Shown here: piece after piece, positions 23,454 through 32,685 of the stretch
Position numbering within the stretch: position 1 is the stretch's first letter
Layout: the number at the start of each line of letters is the position of its first letter
Origin: Phytohabitans suffuscus
GTDB taxonomy: Bacteria; Actinomycetota; Actinomycetes; Mycobacteriales; Micromonosporaceae
NCBI RefSeq assembly: GCF_011764565.1
Contig: NZ_AP022871.1
Coordinates: forward strand, 3,224,320 to 3,288,319
Reading direction: 5' to 3'
DNA length: 64,000 nucleotides
Program-made: the position numbers and the translations under genes
The notes under the pieces: model-generated
What the model was told of the DNA's origin: nothing
The model's input: the letters and a program-made list of their open reading frames with translations, nothing else
The model's database searches: none

Positions 23454-25979
23454 TTACTCGGCGGTCTCAGCGGCGCTGTCGAGGTCGGCTGGTACGGCGT
23501 CTGGTACGGCGACGGGTTTGTCGGCGCCGTGGAAGACGAGTTTGGAGTTGTCGATGTCGGCGGGGTCGCCTTCGCAGTCGATGACGATGATCTGGCCGGG
23601 TTTGAGTTCGTTGAACAGGATGCGTTCGGACAGGTTGTCCTCGATGTCCCGTTGGATGGTGCGGCGTAGCGGTCGGGCGCCCAGGACGGGGTCGAAGCCC
23701 TTCTTCGCCAGGTACTTTTTGGCGTTGTCGGTCAGCTCCATACTCATGTCCTTGTTCCGTAGCTGGGTCTCGATCCGGGCGATCATGATGTCCACGATCT
23801 CCAGGATCTCGGCCTGCTGCAGCTGGTGGAACACGATGGTGTCATCGATCCGGTTCAGGAACTCCGGCCGGAAGTGCTGCTTGAGCTCGTCGTTGACCTT
23901 CTGCTTCATCCGCTCGTAGTTCGACTCCGAGTCCTCCGATGCCTGGAACCCCAGCGACACGGCTTTGGCCACGTCGCGGGTGCCCAGGTTCGTGGTCAGG
24001 ATGATGACCGTGTTCTTGAAGTCCACGATCCGGCCCTGACCATCGGTCAACCGCCCATCCTCCAAAATCTGGAGCAGGGTGTTGAACACGTCCGGGTGTG
24101 CCTTCTCGATCTCGTCGAACAACACCACCGAGAACGGACGCCGGCGGACCTTCTCGGTCAGCTGCCCACCCTCGTCGTAGCCGACATACCCGGGCGGGGC
24201 ACCCACCAGCCGCGACACCGTGTACCGGTCATGGAACTCGGACATGTCCAACTGGATCAACGCGTCCTCGGACCCGAACAGGAACTCGGCCAAAGCTTTG
24301 GACAGTTCGGTCTTACCGACCCCGGACGGGCCGGCGAAGATGAACGACCCGGACGGCCGCTTCGGATCCTTCAACCCGGCCCGGGTGCGGCGGATGGCCT
24401 TGGACACGGCCTTGACCGCGTCTTCCTGCCCGACGACCCGCTTGTGCAGCTCGTCCTCCATCCGCAGCAGCCGCGACGTCTCTTCCTCGGTCAGCTTGTA
24501 CACCGGGATACCGGTCCAGTTGGCCAACACTTCGGCGATCTGCTCGTCGTCGACCTCCGAGACGACGTCGAGGTCACCAGCCTTCCACTCCTTCTCCCGC
24601 TGCGCCTTCTGACCCAGCAGCTGCTTCTCCTTGTCCCGCAACTGCGCCGCCCGCTCGAAGTCCTGCGCATCGATCGCGGACTCCTTATCCCGCCGCACCT
24701 GCGCGATCCGCTCATCAAAATCCCGAAGATCCGGGGGTGCGGTCATCCGCCGGATCCGCATCCGCGCCCCCGCCTCGTCGATCAGATCGATCGCCTTGTC
24801 CGGCAGATACCGGTCGGAGATGTACCGATCAGCCAGGGTAGCGGCGGCGACCAGGGCGGCGTCGGTGATCGAAACCCGATGATGCGCCTCGTACCGGTCC
24901 CGCAACCCCTTCAAAATCTCGATCGTGTGCGCCAGCGACGGCTCACCCACCTGGATCGGCTGGAACCGCCGCTCCAACGCCGCGTCCTTCTCCAAATGCT
25001 TACGATACTCATCCAACGTCGTCGCACCGATCGTCTGCAACTCACCCCGCGCCAGCATCGGCTTCAAAATCGAGGCGGCGTCGATCGCGCCCTCGGCGGC
25101 GCCGGCACCAACCAAAGTGTGGATCTCATCGATGAACAAGATGATGTCACCCCGGGTGCGGATCTCCTTGAGAACCTTCTTCAACCGCTCCTCGAAGTCA
25201 CCCCGATACCGAGACCCAGCCACCAACGCACCCAGGTCCAGGGTGTACAACTGCTTGTCCTTCAGCGTCTCCGGCACCTCACCCTTGACAATCCGCTGCG
25301 ACAAGCCCTCCACCACCGCGGTCTTACCCACACCAGGCTCACCGATCAAAACCGGATTGTTCTTCGTCCGCCGGGACAACACCTGCATGACCCGCTCGAT
25401 CTCCTTCTCCCGCCCGATCACCGGGTCAAGCTTGCCCTCCCGAGCAGCCTGGGTCAGGTTCCGACCGAACTGATCCAACACCAACGACGTCGACGGCGCC
25501 GCCTCACCCGCAGCCGCACCCGCCGCCGCCGGCTCCTTACCCTGATAACCAGACAGCAACTGGATCACCTGCTGCCGCACCCGGTTCAGATCAGCACCCA
25601 ACTTCACCAGCACCTGAGCCGCGACACCCTCACCCTCCCGGATCAAACCCAGCAGGATGTGCTCCGTACCGATGTAGTTGTGACCAAGCTGCAACGCCTC
25701 ACGCAGCGACAGCTCCAACACCTTCTTAGCCCGCGGCGTGAACGGAATATGCCCACTCGGCGCCTGCTGACCCTGACCAATGATCTCCTCCACCTGCTGG
25801 CGGACACCCTCCAACGAGATACCAAGACTCTCCAAAGCCTTAGCCGCCACACCCTCACCCTCATGGATGAGACCCAACAGGATGTGCTCCGTACCGATGT
25901 AGTTGTGGTTGAGCATCCGGGCCTCTTCCTGAGCCAGGACGACAACCCGCCGCGCTCGGTCGGTGAACCGCTCGAACAT
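23454..25979 (-). CDS. clpC: ATP-dependent Clp protease ATP-binding subunit ClpC
   Basis: Class I Hsp100 unfoldase that feeds substrates to ClpP. At 841 residues it matches the family. In order: two Clp-N repeats (residues about 1–145, each with [13 protein letters not shown]), AAA-1 with Walker A GEPGVGKT (213–220) and Walker [10 protein letters not shown], a UVR/coiled-coil middle region (about 420–465), AAA-2 with Walker A GPSGVGKT (550–557), and the ClpB-D2 small domain ending [19 protein letters not shown]. It is monocistronic, bounded by a terminator at its 3' end and a long intergenic region upstream. Codon choice is unusually rich in TCC/CTG alternatives, but the reading frame is intact. 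Confidence 0.97.
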   Translation of the reverse strand: MFERFTDRARRVVVLAQEEARMLNHNYIGTEHILLGLIHEGEGVAAKALESLGISLEGVRQQVEEIIGQGQQAPSGHIPFTPRAKKVLELSLREALQLGHNYIGTEHILLGLIREGEGVAAQVLVKLGADLNRVRQQVIQLLSGYQGKEPAAAGAAAGEAAPSTSLVLDQFGRNLTQAAREGKLDPVIGREKEIERVMQVLSRRTKNNPVLIGEPGVGKTAVVEGLSQRIVKGEVPETLKDKQLYTLDLGALVAGSRYRGDFEERLKKVLKEIRTRGDIILFIDEIHTLVGAGAAEGAIDAASILKPMLARGELQTIGATTLDEYRKHLEKDAALERRFQPIQVGEPSLAHTIEILKGLRDRYEAHHRVSITDAALVAAATLADRYISDRYLPDKAIDLIDEAGARMRIRRMTAPPDLRDFDERIAQVRRDKESAIDAQDFERAAQLRDKEKQLLGQKAQREKEWKAGDLDVVSEVDDEQIAEVLANWTGIPVYKLTEEETSRLLRMEDELHKRVVGQEDAVKAVSKAIRRTRAGLKDPKRPSGSFIFAGPSGVGKTELSKALAEFLFGSEDALIQLDMSEFHDRYTVSRLVGAPPGYVGYDEGGQLTEKVRRRPFSVVLFDEIEKAHPDVFNTLLQILEDGRLTDGQGRIVDFKNTVIILTTNLGTRDVAKAVSLGFQASEDSESNYERMKQKVNDELKQHFRPEFLNRIDDTIVFHQLQQAEILEIVDIMIARIETQLRNKDMSMELTDNAKKYLAKKGFDPVLGARPLRRTIQRDIEDNLSERILFNELKPGQIIVIDCEGDPADIDNSKLVFHGADKPVAVPDAVPADLDSAAETAE

Positions 25980-26211
25980 GCCCTCGTGCTCCTCACGTGC
26001 CGTGCGCCATGATCTTGGCGGGGCCAGCGCCGGGGACGCCCCGTCGGGGCGGCCGTGTCAATACTCTATCGCCGCGGACCGACTGTGCTTGTGCCGTGCG
26101 TGCCGGAGTGGCCCACGTCCGCGACCTTTTCCCCAACTGTGCGCGCTGGAGGGCTGTTCCCCCCGCCCTGACCGCTACGCGGAGAGCGAAATCCACAGCT
26201 CACCCATGCGG

Positions 26212-26254
26212 CCATCCACAGCCTGTGGACAACTCCGTCCACCGCTGTGGACAA
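26212..26254. promoter_or_regulatory. cluster of three DnaA-box-like sequences
   Basis: CCATCCACA at 26212–26220 on the plus strand and two copies of TGTGGACAA (TTGTCCACA on the minus strand) at 26224–26232 and 26246–26254. TTGTCCACA is the preferred high-GC actinobacterial DnaA box. The first two boxes face each other across a 3-base spacer, making an inverted repeat. No other TTGTCCACA was noticed in the window. Confidence 0.5.
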
Positions 26255-26319
26255 CGCGGCTGGGGTTCGCGGGTCACGGGCGGCCCACCGCCTCGACCCA
26301 CTTCGCTGAGCCAACGCCG

Positions 26320-26360
26320 AGGGCCCCCAGCGAATTCCGGCCGAACTCGCTGGGGGCCCT
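26320..26360. terminator. 14-bp perfect stem-loop downstream of lsr2
   Basis: AGGGCCCCCAGCGA (26320–26333) and TCGCTGGGGGCCCT (26347–26360) are exact inverted copies with a 13-base loop. It lies about 180 bases after the lsr2 stop and 340 bases upstream of the clpC start. It may terminate lsr2 transcripts before they enter the clpC promoter region; there is no long T run. Confidence 0.5.
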
Positions 26361-26371
26361 GAGACTTCCTC

Positions 26372-26407
26372 CGTGTGACCCGTGTGACTCATGTGAACCA
26401 TGTGACC
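26372..26407. repeat. four tandem 9-bp units
   Basis: Consecutive units CGTGTGACC, CGTGTGACT, CATGTGAAC and CATGTGACC, differing by one or two substitutions. It lies between the hairpin and lsr2. It could be a variable-number repeat or a set of direct-repeat binding sites; nothing in the context decides. Confidence 0.6.
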
Positions 26408-26536
26408 TACGGGGACCCGCCCGCCCGCCGCCCCACGGCGAGGAGCCACCCCGTCCGGATGCGGGTCCAGATGCGGGCGGGCCCGCGGCGCACCACGCCA
26501 CGGGCCCGTTGCCGGGTCCGGTCGCTACGGCGAGGC

Positions 26537-26887
26537 TCAGCGGCCCGCCTTCGCGTGGTACTCATCGACGATCTCCTGAGGGATCCGACCCCGGTCGGAG
26601 ATCTCCTTGCCTTCCTTCTTCGCCCAAGCGCGGATCGCCTTGTTCTGCTCGCGGTCAGCCGCTGCTCCGCCGCGCCCCCGCGCAGCACGGCCGCCGACCA
26701 CCACACCGCCGCGCCCGATCTTTGAACCGGCAGCCGCGTATGGGGCGATTGCCTCCCGCAATTTGTCGGCGTTCTTCTTGGACAGGTCGATCTCGTACTG
26801 AACGCCGTCGAGCGAGAACTTGACCGTCTCGTCCGCGTCGCCGCCGTCCAGGTCGTCGACCAACTTGTGAATGATCTGCTTGGCCAC
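26537..26887 (-). CDS. lsr2: Lsr2 nucleoid-associated protein
   Basis: H-NS-like xenogeneic silencer that binds and bridges AT-rich DNA. The 116-residue protein has the N-terminal dimerisation domain (KQIIHKLVDDLDGGDADETVKF, YEIDLSKKNADKLREAI). A Gly/Arg/Ala linker with RAARGRGG follows, then the C-terminal AT-groove binding domain REQNKAIRAWAKKEGKEISDRGRIPQ, with the RGR motif. The GTG start at 26887 has GGAAGGA upstream. It lies 90 bp downstream of the lysS stop on the same strand; that gap is strikingly AT-rich for this genome and may allow autoregulation. Confidence 0.95.
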   Translation of the reverse strand: MAKQIIHKLVDDLDGGDADETVKFSLDGVQYEIDLSKKNADKLREAIAPYAAAGSKIGRGGVVVGGRAARGRGGAAADREQNKAIRAWAKKEGKEISDRGRIPQEIVDEYHAKAGR

Positions 26888-26931
26888 GGGCCGCTATCCT
26901 TCCGAGCAGGGTTCCTCCCGCAAACAAGAGA

Positions 26932-26962
26932 ACAATAGCTTGGAAGATGCTCCACCCGTCAA
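26932..26962 (-). promoter_or_regulatory. candidate lsr2 promoter
   Basis: On the minus strand TTGACG (26962–26957) and TATTGT (26937–26932) are separated by 19 bases, ending about 45 bases before the lsr2 start. Both hexamers are close to consensus, the spacer is slightly long, and the region is AT-rich compared with all neighbours. Confidence 0.4.
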
Positions 26963-26977
26963 TAGGATCGATGAAAA

Positions 26978-28486
26978 CTACTCGGGGCGGACCAGCGGGT
27001 AGAGGATGGTTTCCCGAATACCTAGCCCGGTGACCGCCATGAGGAGCCTGTCGATTCCCATTCCCATCCCGCCCGACGGGGGCATGCCGTATTCCATCGC
27101 GCGGAGGAAGTCTTCGTCCAAACGCATCGCCTCGTCGTCACCCTTCGCCGCCAGCTGCGCCTGCCGGATCAACCGTTCTCGCTGCTCAACGGGATCGACC
27201 AGCTCGGAGTAGGCGGTCGCCAGCTCGACGCCGAACGCGTACAGGTCCCACTTCTCGGCGAGGCCGGGCTGGTCACGATGGGCGCGGGTCAGCGGCGACG
27301 TCTCCTCGGGGTAGTCCCGCACGAACGTGGGAAGCACGAGGTTTGGCACGACGAGCTCCTCGAAGAGTTCCTCGGCGAGTTTGCCCGGTCCCCACTTGGG
27401 CGACACGGGCAGATTGTGCTTCTCTGCGTACTGAACCAGCCGCCCCATGTCCGTACGGACCGTTACCTCCTCGCCGAGCGCCTCGGAAAGCACCCCGTAG
27501 AGGGTTACGGAGCGCCACTGACCGCCGAGGTCGTACTCAGCACCGTCGACATGCCTAACAACATGGGACCCAAAGGTCGCACGCGCGGCTTCCTGTACCA
27601 ACTCGCGGGTCAGCGTGGCCATCGTGTTGTAGTCGGCGTAGGCCTGGTACACCTCGAGCATCGCGAACTCGGGAGAGTGGGATGAGTCAACTCCCTCATT
27701 ACGGAAGTTGCGGTTGATCTCGAAGACTCGCTCGATCCCACCAACCACACAGCGCTTCAGGAATAGCTCTGGTGCGATTCGCAGATACAGATCAGTATCC
27801 AACGCATTGCTGTGAGTCACGAATGGCCGGGCCGCGGCGCCGCCGTGCAGCAACTGCAGCATCGGCGTCTCGACCTCCAGGAAGTCACGAGAGTGAAGCG
27901 AGTCACGCAGGCTACGGACCACGCCGGCCCGGGTGCGAACCGTCTCGCGCGCCTGCGGGCGCACGATCAAATCGACGTACCGCTGCCGTACTCGTGCCTC
28001 TTCGCTCAGCGGACGGTGCGCGACGGGAAGTGGCCGGAGTGCCTTCGCGGTCATCGACCACGAGTCGGCGAGCACGGAGAGTTCACCTCGGCGGCTCGTA
28101 ATGACCTCTCCGGTAATACCCACATGGTCACCGAGGTCGACCAGGCGCTTCCAATCCTCGAGCCGCTCGCCACCGACCCGGTCGAGCGAGAGCATCGCCT
28201 GTAGCTCGGTGCCGTCGCCTTCCCGAAGCGTGGCGAAGCAGAGCTTGCCGCTGTTGCGGATGAAGATGACGCGCCCCGTGACGGACACGACGTCGCCGCT
28301 GGCGGTGTCGGTCGGCAGCTCGGCGTACCGCTCCCGGATCTGCGCGAGGGTGGTGGTGCGCGGGTAGCTCAGCGGGTACGGCTCCACGCCGTCGGCGAGC
28401 ATGCGGTCCCGCTTCGACCGGCGCACCCGCATCTGCTCGGGGAGGTCCTCGGCGGGGTCAGCGGCGGCAGGAGTCGACTCAGTCAC
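26978..28486 (-). CDS. lysS: lysine--tRNA ligase (class II)
   Basis: Charges tRNA-Lys with lysine. The 502-residue protein has the N-terminal OB-fold anticodon domain ([21 protein letters not shown]) and class II catalytic motifs: motif 1 around [12 protein letters not shown], motif 2 [24 protein letters not shown], and motif 3 [28 protein letters not shown] binds lysine/ATP. Length and motifs are normal. It is followed on the same strand by lsr2. Confidence 0.97.
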   Translation of the reverse strand: MTESTPAAADPAEDLPEQMRVRRSKRDRMLADGVEPYPLSYPRTTTLAQIRERYAELPTDTASGDVVSVTGRVIFIRNSGKLCFATLREGDGTELQAMLSLDRVGGERLEDWKRLVDLGDHVGITGEVITSRRGELSVLADSWSMTAKALRPLPVAHRPLSEEARVRQRYVDLIVRPQARETVRTRAGVVRSLRDSLHSRDFLEVETPMLQLLHGGAAARPFVTHSNALDTDLYLRIAPELFLKRCVVGGIERVFEINRNFRNEGVDSSHSPEFAMLEVYQAYADYNTMATLTRELVQEAARATFGSHVVRHVDGAEYDLGGQWRSVTLYGVLSEALGEEVTVRTDMGRLVQYAEKHNLPVSPKWGPGKLAEELFEELVVPNLVLPTFVRDYPEETSPLTRAHRDQPGLAEKWDLYAFGVELATAYSELVDPVEQRERLIRQAQLAAKGDDEAMRLDEDFLRAMEYGMPPSGGMGMGIDRLLMAVTGLGIRETILYPLVRPE

Positions 28487-28564
28487 GGCACAGCTTTCTC
28501 AATCAAGAAGACGGATTCGCCACGAGGGTACTCGTAACCAGCGTGCGGGTACGGTCGATAACCG

Positions 28565-29320
28565 ATGGCTGATCAAACCCAGGCCCTGTCCTTCGGGGTC
28601 GCCGCCGCTGAGTACGACCGGTTCCGGCCCAGCTACCCCGTCGAGGCCGCGCGGTGGGCGGTGGGCACGCCGCCACCCGCCGAGGTCGTCGACCTGGGCG
28701 CCGGCACGGGCAAGCTGACCCGGGTGCTTCTCGCGGCCGGATACCAGGTCACCCCCGTCGAGCCGGACGCGGGCATGCGCGCCCAGCTCGGCGCCTCGAC
28801 CGAGGGCGTGACCGCGCTGGCCGGCTTCGCCGAGTCCGTGCCGCTGCCGGACGCGTCCGCCGACGCGGTCGTCGTCGGGCAGGCGTACCACTGGTTCGAC
28901 CGGGAACGCGCCCACCCGGAGATCGCCCGGCTGCTCCGCGACGGCGGCTGGTTCGGCGCGATCTGGAACCACCGCGACGACCGCGAGCCGTGGATCGCCG
29001 AGCTGTCCCGGATCACCCACGACACACCGGACAACCGGGGCAACTTCGATCCCGAGCCGGCGGTGGCACTGGAGCTGAGCGACCTGTTCGGGCCGGTCGA
29101 GCGCAGGGAGTTCACGCACCGCGAGGCGCGTACGCCGGAGAGCCTCGTCGCGATGATCTCGACCCGGTCCTACTTCCTCACCGCGACGCCGCGGCGGCGG
29201 GCCGAGATCGTGGCCGGCGTGCGCGAGCTCACCGCGACCCACCCCGACCTGGCCGGGCGGGAGAGCTTCGACGTGCTGTACCGCGTGATCGTCTTCCGGG
29301 CTCAAGTGTTGCGCTCGTAG
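28565..29320 (+). CDS. class I SAM-dependent methyltransferase
   Basis: A 251-residue methyltransferase with motif I VVDLGAGTGKLTRVLL, an acidic strand-2 end VTPVEPDAGM, FAESVPLPDASADAVVVGQAYHWFD in place of motif II, and ARLLRDGGWFGAIWN for motif III. This is the Methyltransf_11 type, common in actinobacteria (yeast CRG1/TMT1-like arrangement with the YHWFD signature). The substrate is unknown. It is divergent from lysS with a 78-bp gap, and its 3' end overlaps coaX by 19 bp on the other strand. Confidence 0.85.
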   Translation: MADQTQALSFGVAAAEYDRFRPSYPVEAARWAVGTPPPAEVVDLGAGTGKLTRVLLAAGYQVTPVEPDAGMRAQLGASTEGVTALAGFAESVPLPDASADAVVVGQAYHWFDRERAHPEIARLLRDGGWFGAIWNHRDDREPWIAELSRITHDTPDNRGNFDPEPAVALELSDLFGPVERREFTHREARTPESLVAMISTRSYFLTATPRRRAEIVAGVRELTATHPDLAGRESFDVLYRVIVFRAQVLRS

Positions 29321-30060
29321 ACCATCCGCAGGCCGATGAGCGTGATCATCGGCTCGTGGTGGGTGATCGTGCGGCACTCGTCGATCACGACCGGCGCCAG
29401 CCCGCCGGTGGCGATCACCGCCCGCAGCGGCCCCAGCTCCTCCGACATCCGCTCGACGATGCGGTCGACCTGGCCGGCGAAGCCGAAGTACATGCCGGAC
29501 TGGAGGCACTCGACGGTGTTCTTGCCGATCACCGAGCGGGGCCTGGTCGGCTCGACCTTGCGCAGCTGGGCGGCGCGGGCGGCGAGCGCGTCGAACGAGA
29601 TCTCGATACCGGGGGCGAAGGCGCCGCCGAGGAACTCGCCCCGCGCGCTGATCACGTCGAAGTTGGTGGTCGTGCCGAAGTCGACGACGATCGACGGCCC
29701 GCCGTAGATCGTGTACGCCGCGAGCGTGTTGACCACCCGGTCGGAGCCGACCTCCTTGGGGTTGTCGATCGCGAGCTGCACGCCGGTCTTCACGCCCGGC
29801 TCGACGATCACGCTGGGCGTGTCGCCGTAGTAGCGGCTCAGCATGGTACGCAGCGAGCGGAGCGCGGCCGGCACCGTCGAGCAGGCCGCCACGCCGGTGA
29901 TCTCGACGGCGTCGCCGGCGAGCAGCCCGCGCAGCTTGAGCCCCAGCTCGTCGGCCGTGGACCGGGCATCGGTCTTGATCCGCCAGGAGTGGACCAGCTT
30001 GTCGCCGTCGAAGGTGGCGAGCACCGTGTTGGTGTTGCCGATGTCTATGCAGAGCAGCAC
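29302..30060 (-). CDS. coaX: type III pantothenate kinase
   Basis: First step of coenzyme A synthesis. The 252-residue ASKHA-fold kinase begins LLCIDIGNTNTVLATFDGD (phosphate-binding loop) and contains GSDRVVNTLAAYTIYG, IVVDFGTTTNFDVIS (second phosphate motif with catalytic Asp), GGAFAPGIEIS and GLAPVVI. It lies 3 bp after nadC, forming nadB–nadC–coaX, a common actinobacterial cofactor operon. Pantothenate synthetase (panC) is encoded a little upstream on the same strand. Confidence 0.95.
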   Translation of the reverse strand: MLLCIDIGNTNTVLATFDGDKLVHSWRIKTDARSTADELGLKLRGLLAGDAVEITGVAACSTVPAALRSLRTMLSRYYGDTPSVIVEPGVKTGVQLAIDNPKEVGSDRVVNTLAAYTIYGGPSIVVDFGTTTNFDVISARGEFLGGAFAPGIEISFDALAARAAQLRKVEPTRPRSVIGKNTVECLQSGMYFGFAGQVDRIVERMSEELGPLRAVIATGGLAPVVIDECRTITHHEPMITLIGLRMVYERNT

Positions 30061-30063
30061 GCG

Positions 30064-30945
30064 CTACCTCTTAGGGCGCAGGTCCAGGGCGATATCCAAG
30101 ATAGGCGAGGAGTGGGTGAGGGCCCCCACCGAGAGGTAGTCGACGCCGGTCGCCGCGTACTGCGCCGCCACCTCCAGGGTGAGCCCGCCGGTGGCCTCCA
30201 GCTCGGCCCGGTCGCCGACCGCCGCCACCACCTCGCGCAGCAGCTCGGGCGTCATGTTGTCGCAGAGCAGGAAGTCGGCGCCGGCCTCGACCGACTCCAC
30301 CGCCTCGGCCACGTCCGTCACCTCCACCTGCACGGGCACGCCGGGAAAGAGCTGGCGCACCCGCCGGTACGCGGCGGTCAGCCCGCCGGCGGCCAGCTTG
30401 TGGTTGTCCTTGATCATCGCGACGTCGTACAGGCCCATGCGCTTGTTCGTGCCGCCGCCGGCCCGCACCGCGTACTTCTCCAGTGCCCGCAACCCGGGCG
30501 TGGTCTTGCGGGTGTCGAGCACCGTCGCCTTGCTGCCGGCCAGCTCGTCCGCCCAGGCCCGGGTGTGTGTCGCCACGCCCGACATGCGGCAGAGCAGGTT
30601 GAGCGCGGTGCGCTCCGCGGTGAGCAGGGAGCGGGTCGGCCCGGTCACCGTCGCCAGCACCGCGCCGCGGGCCACCCGCTCGCCGTCGCTGGTCCTGCTC
30701 TCCCAGCTGGTACGCGCATCCACCGCCTCGAACACCGCGGCCGCGACCGCCAAGCCGGCGACCACGCCGCCCGCGCGGGCCACGACGTCGGCGGTGTCCA
30801 CCTGGCCGTCCGGGATCGTGGCGGCGCTCGTCACGTCCAGGTGGGAGGGGCCGAGGTCCTCGTCGAGAGCGGTCCGCACGACCCGCTCCACCTCGGCGGG
30901 GTCGAGCCCGGCGGCGCGCAGGGCTTCCACAGTGGACTCGTTCAC
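30064..30945 (-). CDS. nadC: nicotinate-nucleotide pyrophosphorylase (carboxylating)
   Basis: Quinolinate phosphoribosyltransferase, joining the de novo NAD pathway to nicotinate mononucleotide. The 293-residue protein contains ERTALNLLCRMSGVAT, DTRKTTPGLRALEKYAVRAGGGTNKR (substrate-binding Arg/Lys residues), MIKDNHK and the barrel ends DFLLCDNM, LEATGGL and VDYLSVGALTHS. The GTG start at 30945 overlaps the nadB stop by 4 bp. Confidence 0.95.
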   Translation of the reverse strand: MNESTVEALRAAGLDPAEVERVVRTALDEDLGPSHLDVTSAATIPDGQVDTADVVARAGGVVAGLAVAAAVFEAVDARTSWESRTSDGERVARGAVLATVTGPTRSLLTAERTALNLLCRMSGVATHTRAWADELAGSKATVLDTRKTTPGLRALEKYAVRAGGGTNKRMGLYDVAMIKDNHKLAAGGLTAAYRRVRQLFPGVPVQVEVTDVAEAVESVEAGADFLLCDNMTPELLREVVAAVGDRAELEATGGLTLEVAAQYAATGVDYLSVGALTHSSPILDIALDLRPKR

Positions 30946-32633
30946 GGCGCCTTCCTCCCGGCGACCTCGCGGCCCCCGCCGTGCGCGGCTGGACGCTCGC
31001 TCACCGACTCCTCCCAGCTCTCGACGACCTCGCCGTCCGGACCTATCGCCCCGAGCAGGTGACCCAGCCACTCGTCGCCGGCCGCGGGAAAGTCCTCGCG
31101 CCAGTGGCAGCCGCGCGTCTCCTGCCGGTCGTACGCCGCCGCGACCAGCGCGGACGCGACCGTGAGCAGGTTTGTCGCCTCCCAGGAGGCGGTGCGCGGG
31201 GCGCCGCGGGTGCCGCCGAGCCGGGTCAGCTCCTTCGCGGCGGTGGCGAGCGAGTCGGCCGAGCGCAGCACGCCGGCGCCCCGGGTCATGGCCTCCTGCA
31301 GCGGGATCCGGGCCTCCTCGCCGACCACCCAGCCGGGTGCGCCCTGAAGCGGCGCCGGCTCGGCCCGCGGCGGCAGGTCGTGCGCCACGTCCTCGGCGAT
31401 CCGGCGGGCGAAGACCAGCCCTTCCAGCAGGGAGTTGCTGGCCAGCCGGTTGGCGCCGTGGACGCCGGTGCAGGCCACCTCGCCGCACGCGTACAGGCCG
31501 GGTATCGAGCTGCGTCCGCGCAGGTCGGTGCGGACGCCGCCGGAGGCGTAGTGGGCGGCCGGCGCGACCGGGATCAGGTCGACGGTCGGGTCGATGCCGG
31601 CGGCCAGGCAGGCGGCGGTGATCGTCGGGAAGCGGTGCGGGACGTCGGGCAGGTGGCGCGCGTCGAGGTACACGTGGTCGGCGCCGCTGGCCAGCATGAC
31701 CCGGTGGATCCCCTTGGCTACGACGTCGCGCGGGGCCAGCTCGGCCAGCTCGTGCTGCCCGACCATGAAGCGCCTGCCGTCGCCGTCGACCAGGTGCGCC
31801 CCCTCGCCGCGCAGCGCCTCGGAGATCAGCGGCCGCTGCGTCTCGTGGATCTCACCACCGACGAACGAGGTCGGGTGGAACTGTACGAACTCCACGTCGG
31901 TGACCACCGCGCCGGCCCGCAGCGCGAGCGCCACTCCGTCGCCGGTGGAGACCGGGGGGTTGGTGGTGGCGGAGAAGATCTGCCCCATCCCGCCGGTGGC
32001 GAGCACGACCGCGCGGCTGAGGATCGCGCCGACGCCGTCTTCGCTGCCCTCGCCCAACACGTGCAGGGTGATGCCGCAGGCCCGGCCGTCCGGCGCGCGG
32101 AGCAGGTCGAGGACCAGCGCGTGCTCGACGAGGCGGATCCACGGGTCGCGGCCGACCGCGGCGTGCAGGGCGCGCTGCACCTCGGCGCCGGTCGCGTCGC
32201 CGCCGGCGTGCACGATGCGGTTGGCCCGGTGCCCTCCCTCGCGGGTGAGCATCAGCGAGCCGTCCGGGTTGCGGTCGAACTCCGCGCCGAGGCGCATCAG
32301 CTCGCGTACCCGCAGCGGCCCCTCCTCCACCAGTACGTCGACCGCAGCCGGGTCGCAGAGGCCGACGCCGGCGACCAGCGTGTCGGCGGCGTGCGCGGCG
32401 GGAGTGTCGAGCGGGTCGAGCACGGCGGCGATACCACCCTGTGCCCAGCGCGTGGAGCCGTCATCGATGTTGACCTTGGTGACGACGGTGACGTGGAGCC
32501 CGGCCTCGCGCAGGTGCAGGGCCGCGGTCAGCCCGGCGATGCCGGAGCCGACCACCACGACGTCGGTCGTCTCGTACCAGCCCGGCTCCGGCGCACCGAG
32601 CCGCCGGGGCAGCACGGGCAGTGCGACATCCAT
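30942..32633 (-). CDS. nadB: L-aspartate oxidase
   Basis: FAD enzyme converting L-aspartate to iminoaspartate, first step of de novo NAD synthesis. About 563 residues. The dinucleotide-binding VVGSGIAGLTAALHL motif is near residue 30, with STRWAQGGIAA, TGGMGQIFSATTNP, QFHPTSF, EALRGEGAHLVD and the catalytic-site HANRLASNSLLEG. The ATG at 32633 is preferred over an in-frame GTG at 32654. nadA, usually just upstream, is not present in this window. It overlaps nadC by 4 bp. Confidence 0.95.
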   Translation of the reverse strand: MDVALPVLPRRLGAPEPGWYETTDVVVVGSGIAGLTAALHLREAGLHVTVVTKVNIDDGSTRWAQGGIAAVLDPLDTPAAHAADTLVAGVGLCDPAAVDVLVEEGPLRVRELMRLGAEFDRNPDGSLMLTREGGHRANRIVHAGGDATGAEVQRALHAAVGRDPWIRLVEHALVLDLLRAPDGRACGITLHVLGEGSEDGVGAILSRAVVLATGGMGQIFSATTNPPVSTGDGVALALRAGAVVTDVEFVQFHPTSFVGGEIHETQRPLISEALRGEGAHLVDGDGRRFMVGQHELAELAPRDVVAKGIHRVMLASGADHVYLDARHLPDVPHRFPTITAACLAAGIDPTVDLIPVAPAAHYASGGVRTDLRGRSSIPGLYACGEVACTGVHGANRLASNSLLEGLVFARRIAEDVAHDLPPRAEPAPLQGAPGWVVGEEARIPLQEAMTRGAGVLRSADSLATAAKELTRLGGTRGAPRTASWEATNLLTVASALVAAAYDRQETRGCHWREDFPAAGDEWLGHLLGAIGPDGEVVESWEESVSERPAAHGGGREVAGRKAP

Positions 32634-32685
32634 CCGACCAGTCAACCACCGCACGCCCGGCCGCGGCTGAGACTGTGATCAGCGC

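Larger units (their letters stand above)
25980..26536. other. 557-bp intergenic region between clpC and lsr2
   Basis: No convincing gene. It holds, from left to right, the clpC 5' region (TGCCGTGCGTGCC and other short repeats just upstream), a cluster of DnaA-box-like sequences (26212–26254), a 14-bp-stem hairpin (26320–26360), and four tandem 9-bp units (26372–26407). The last 130 bases before lsr2 show nothing distinct. Small open frames here look like artefacts of GC-rich sequence. Confidence 0.6.

Noticed and set aside
23826..26012. Long open frame on the plus strand opposite clpC
   Set aside because: It is the antisense shadow of the intact clpC gene; the translation is Leu/Arg/Gln-rich with no recognisable domain and no ribosome-binding site.
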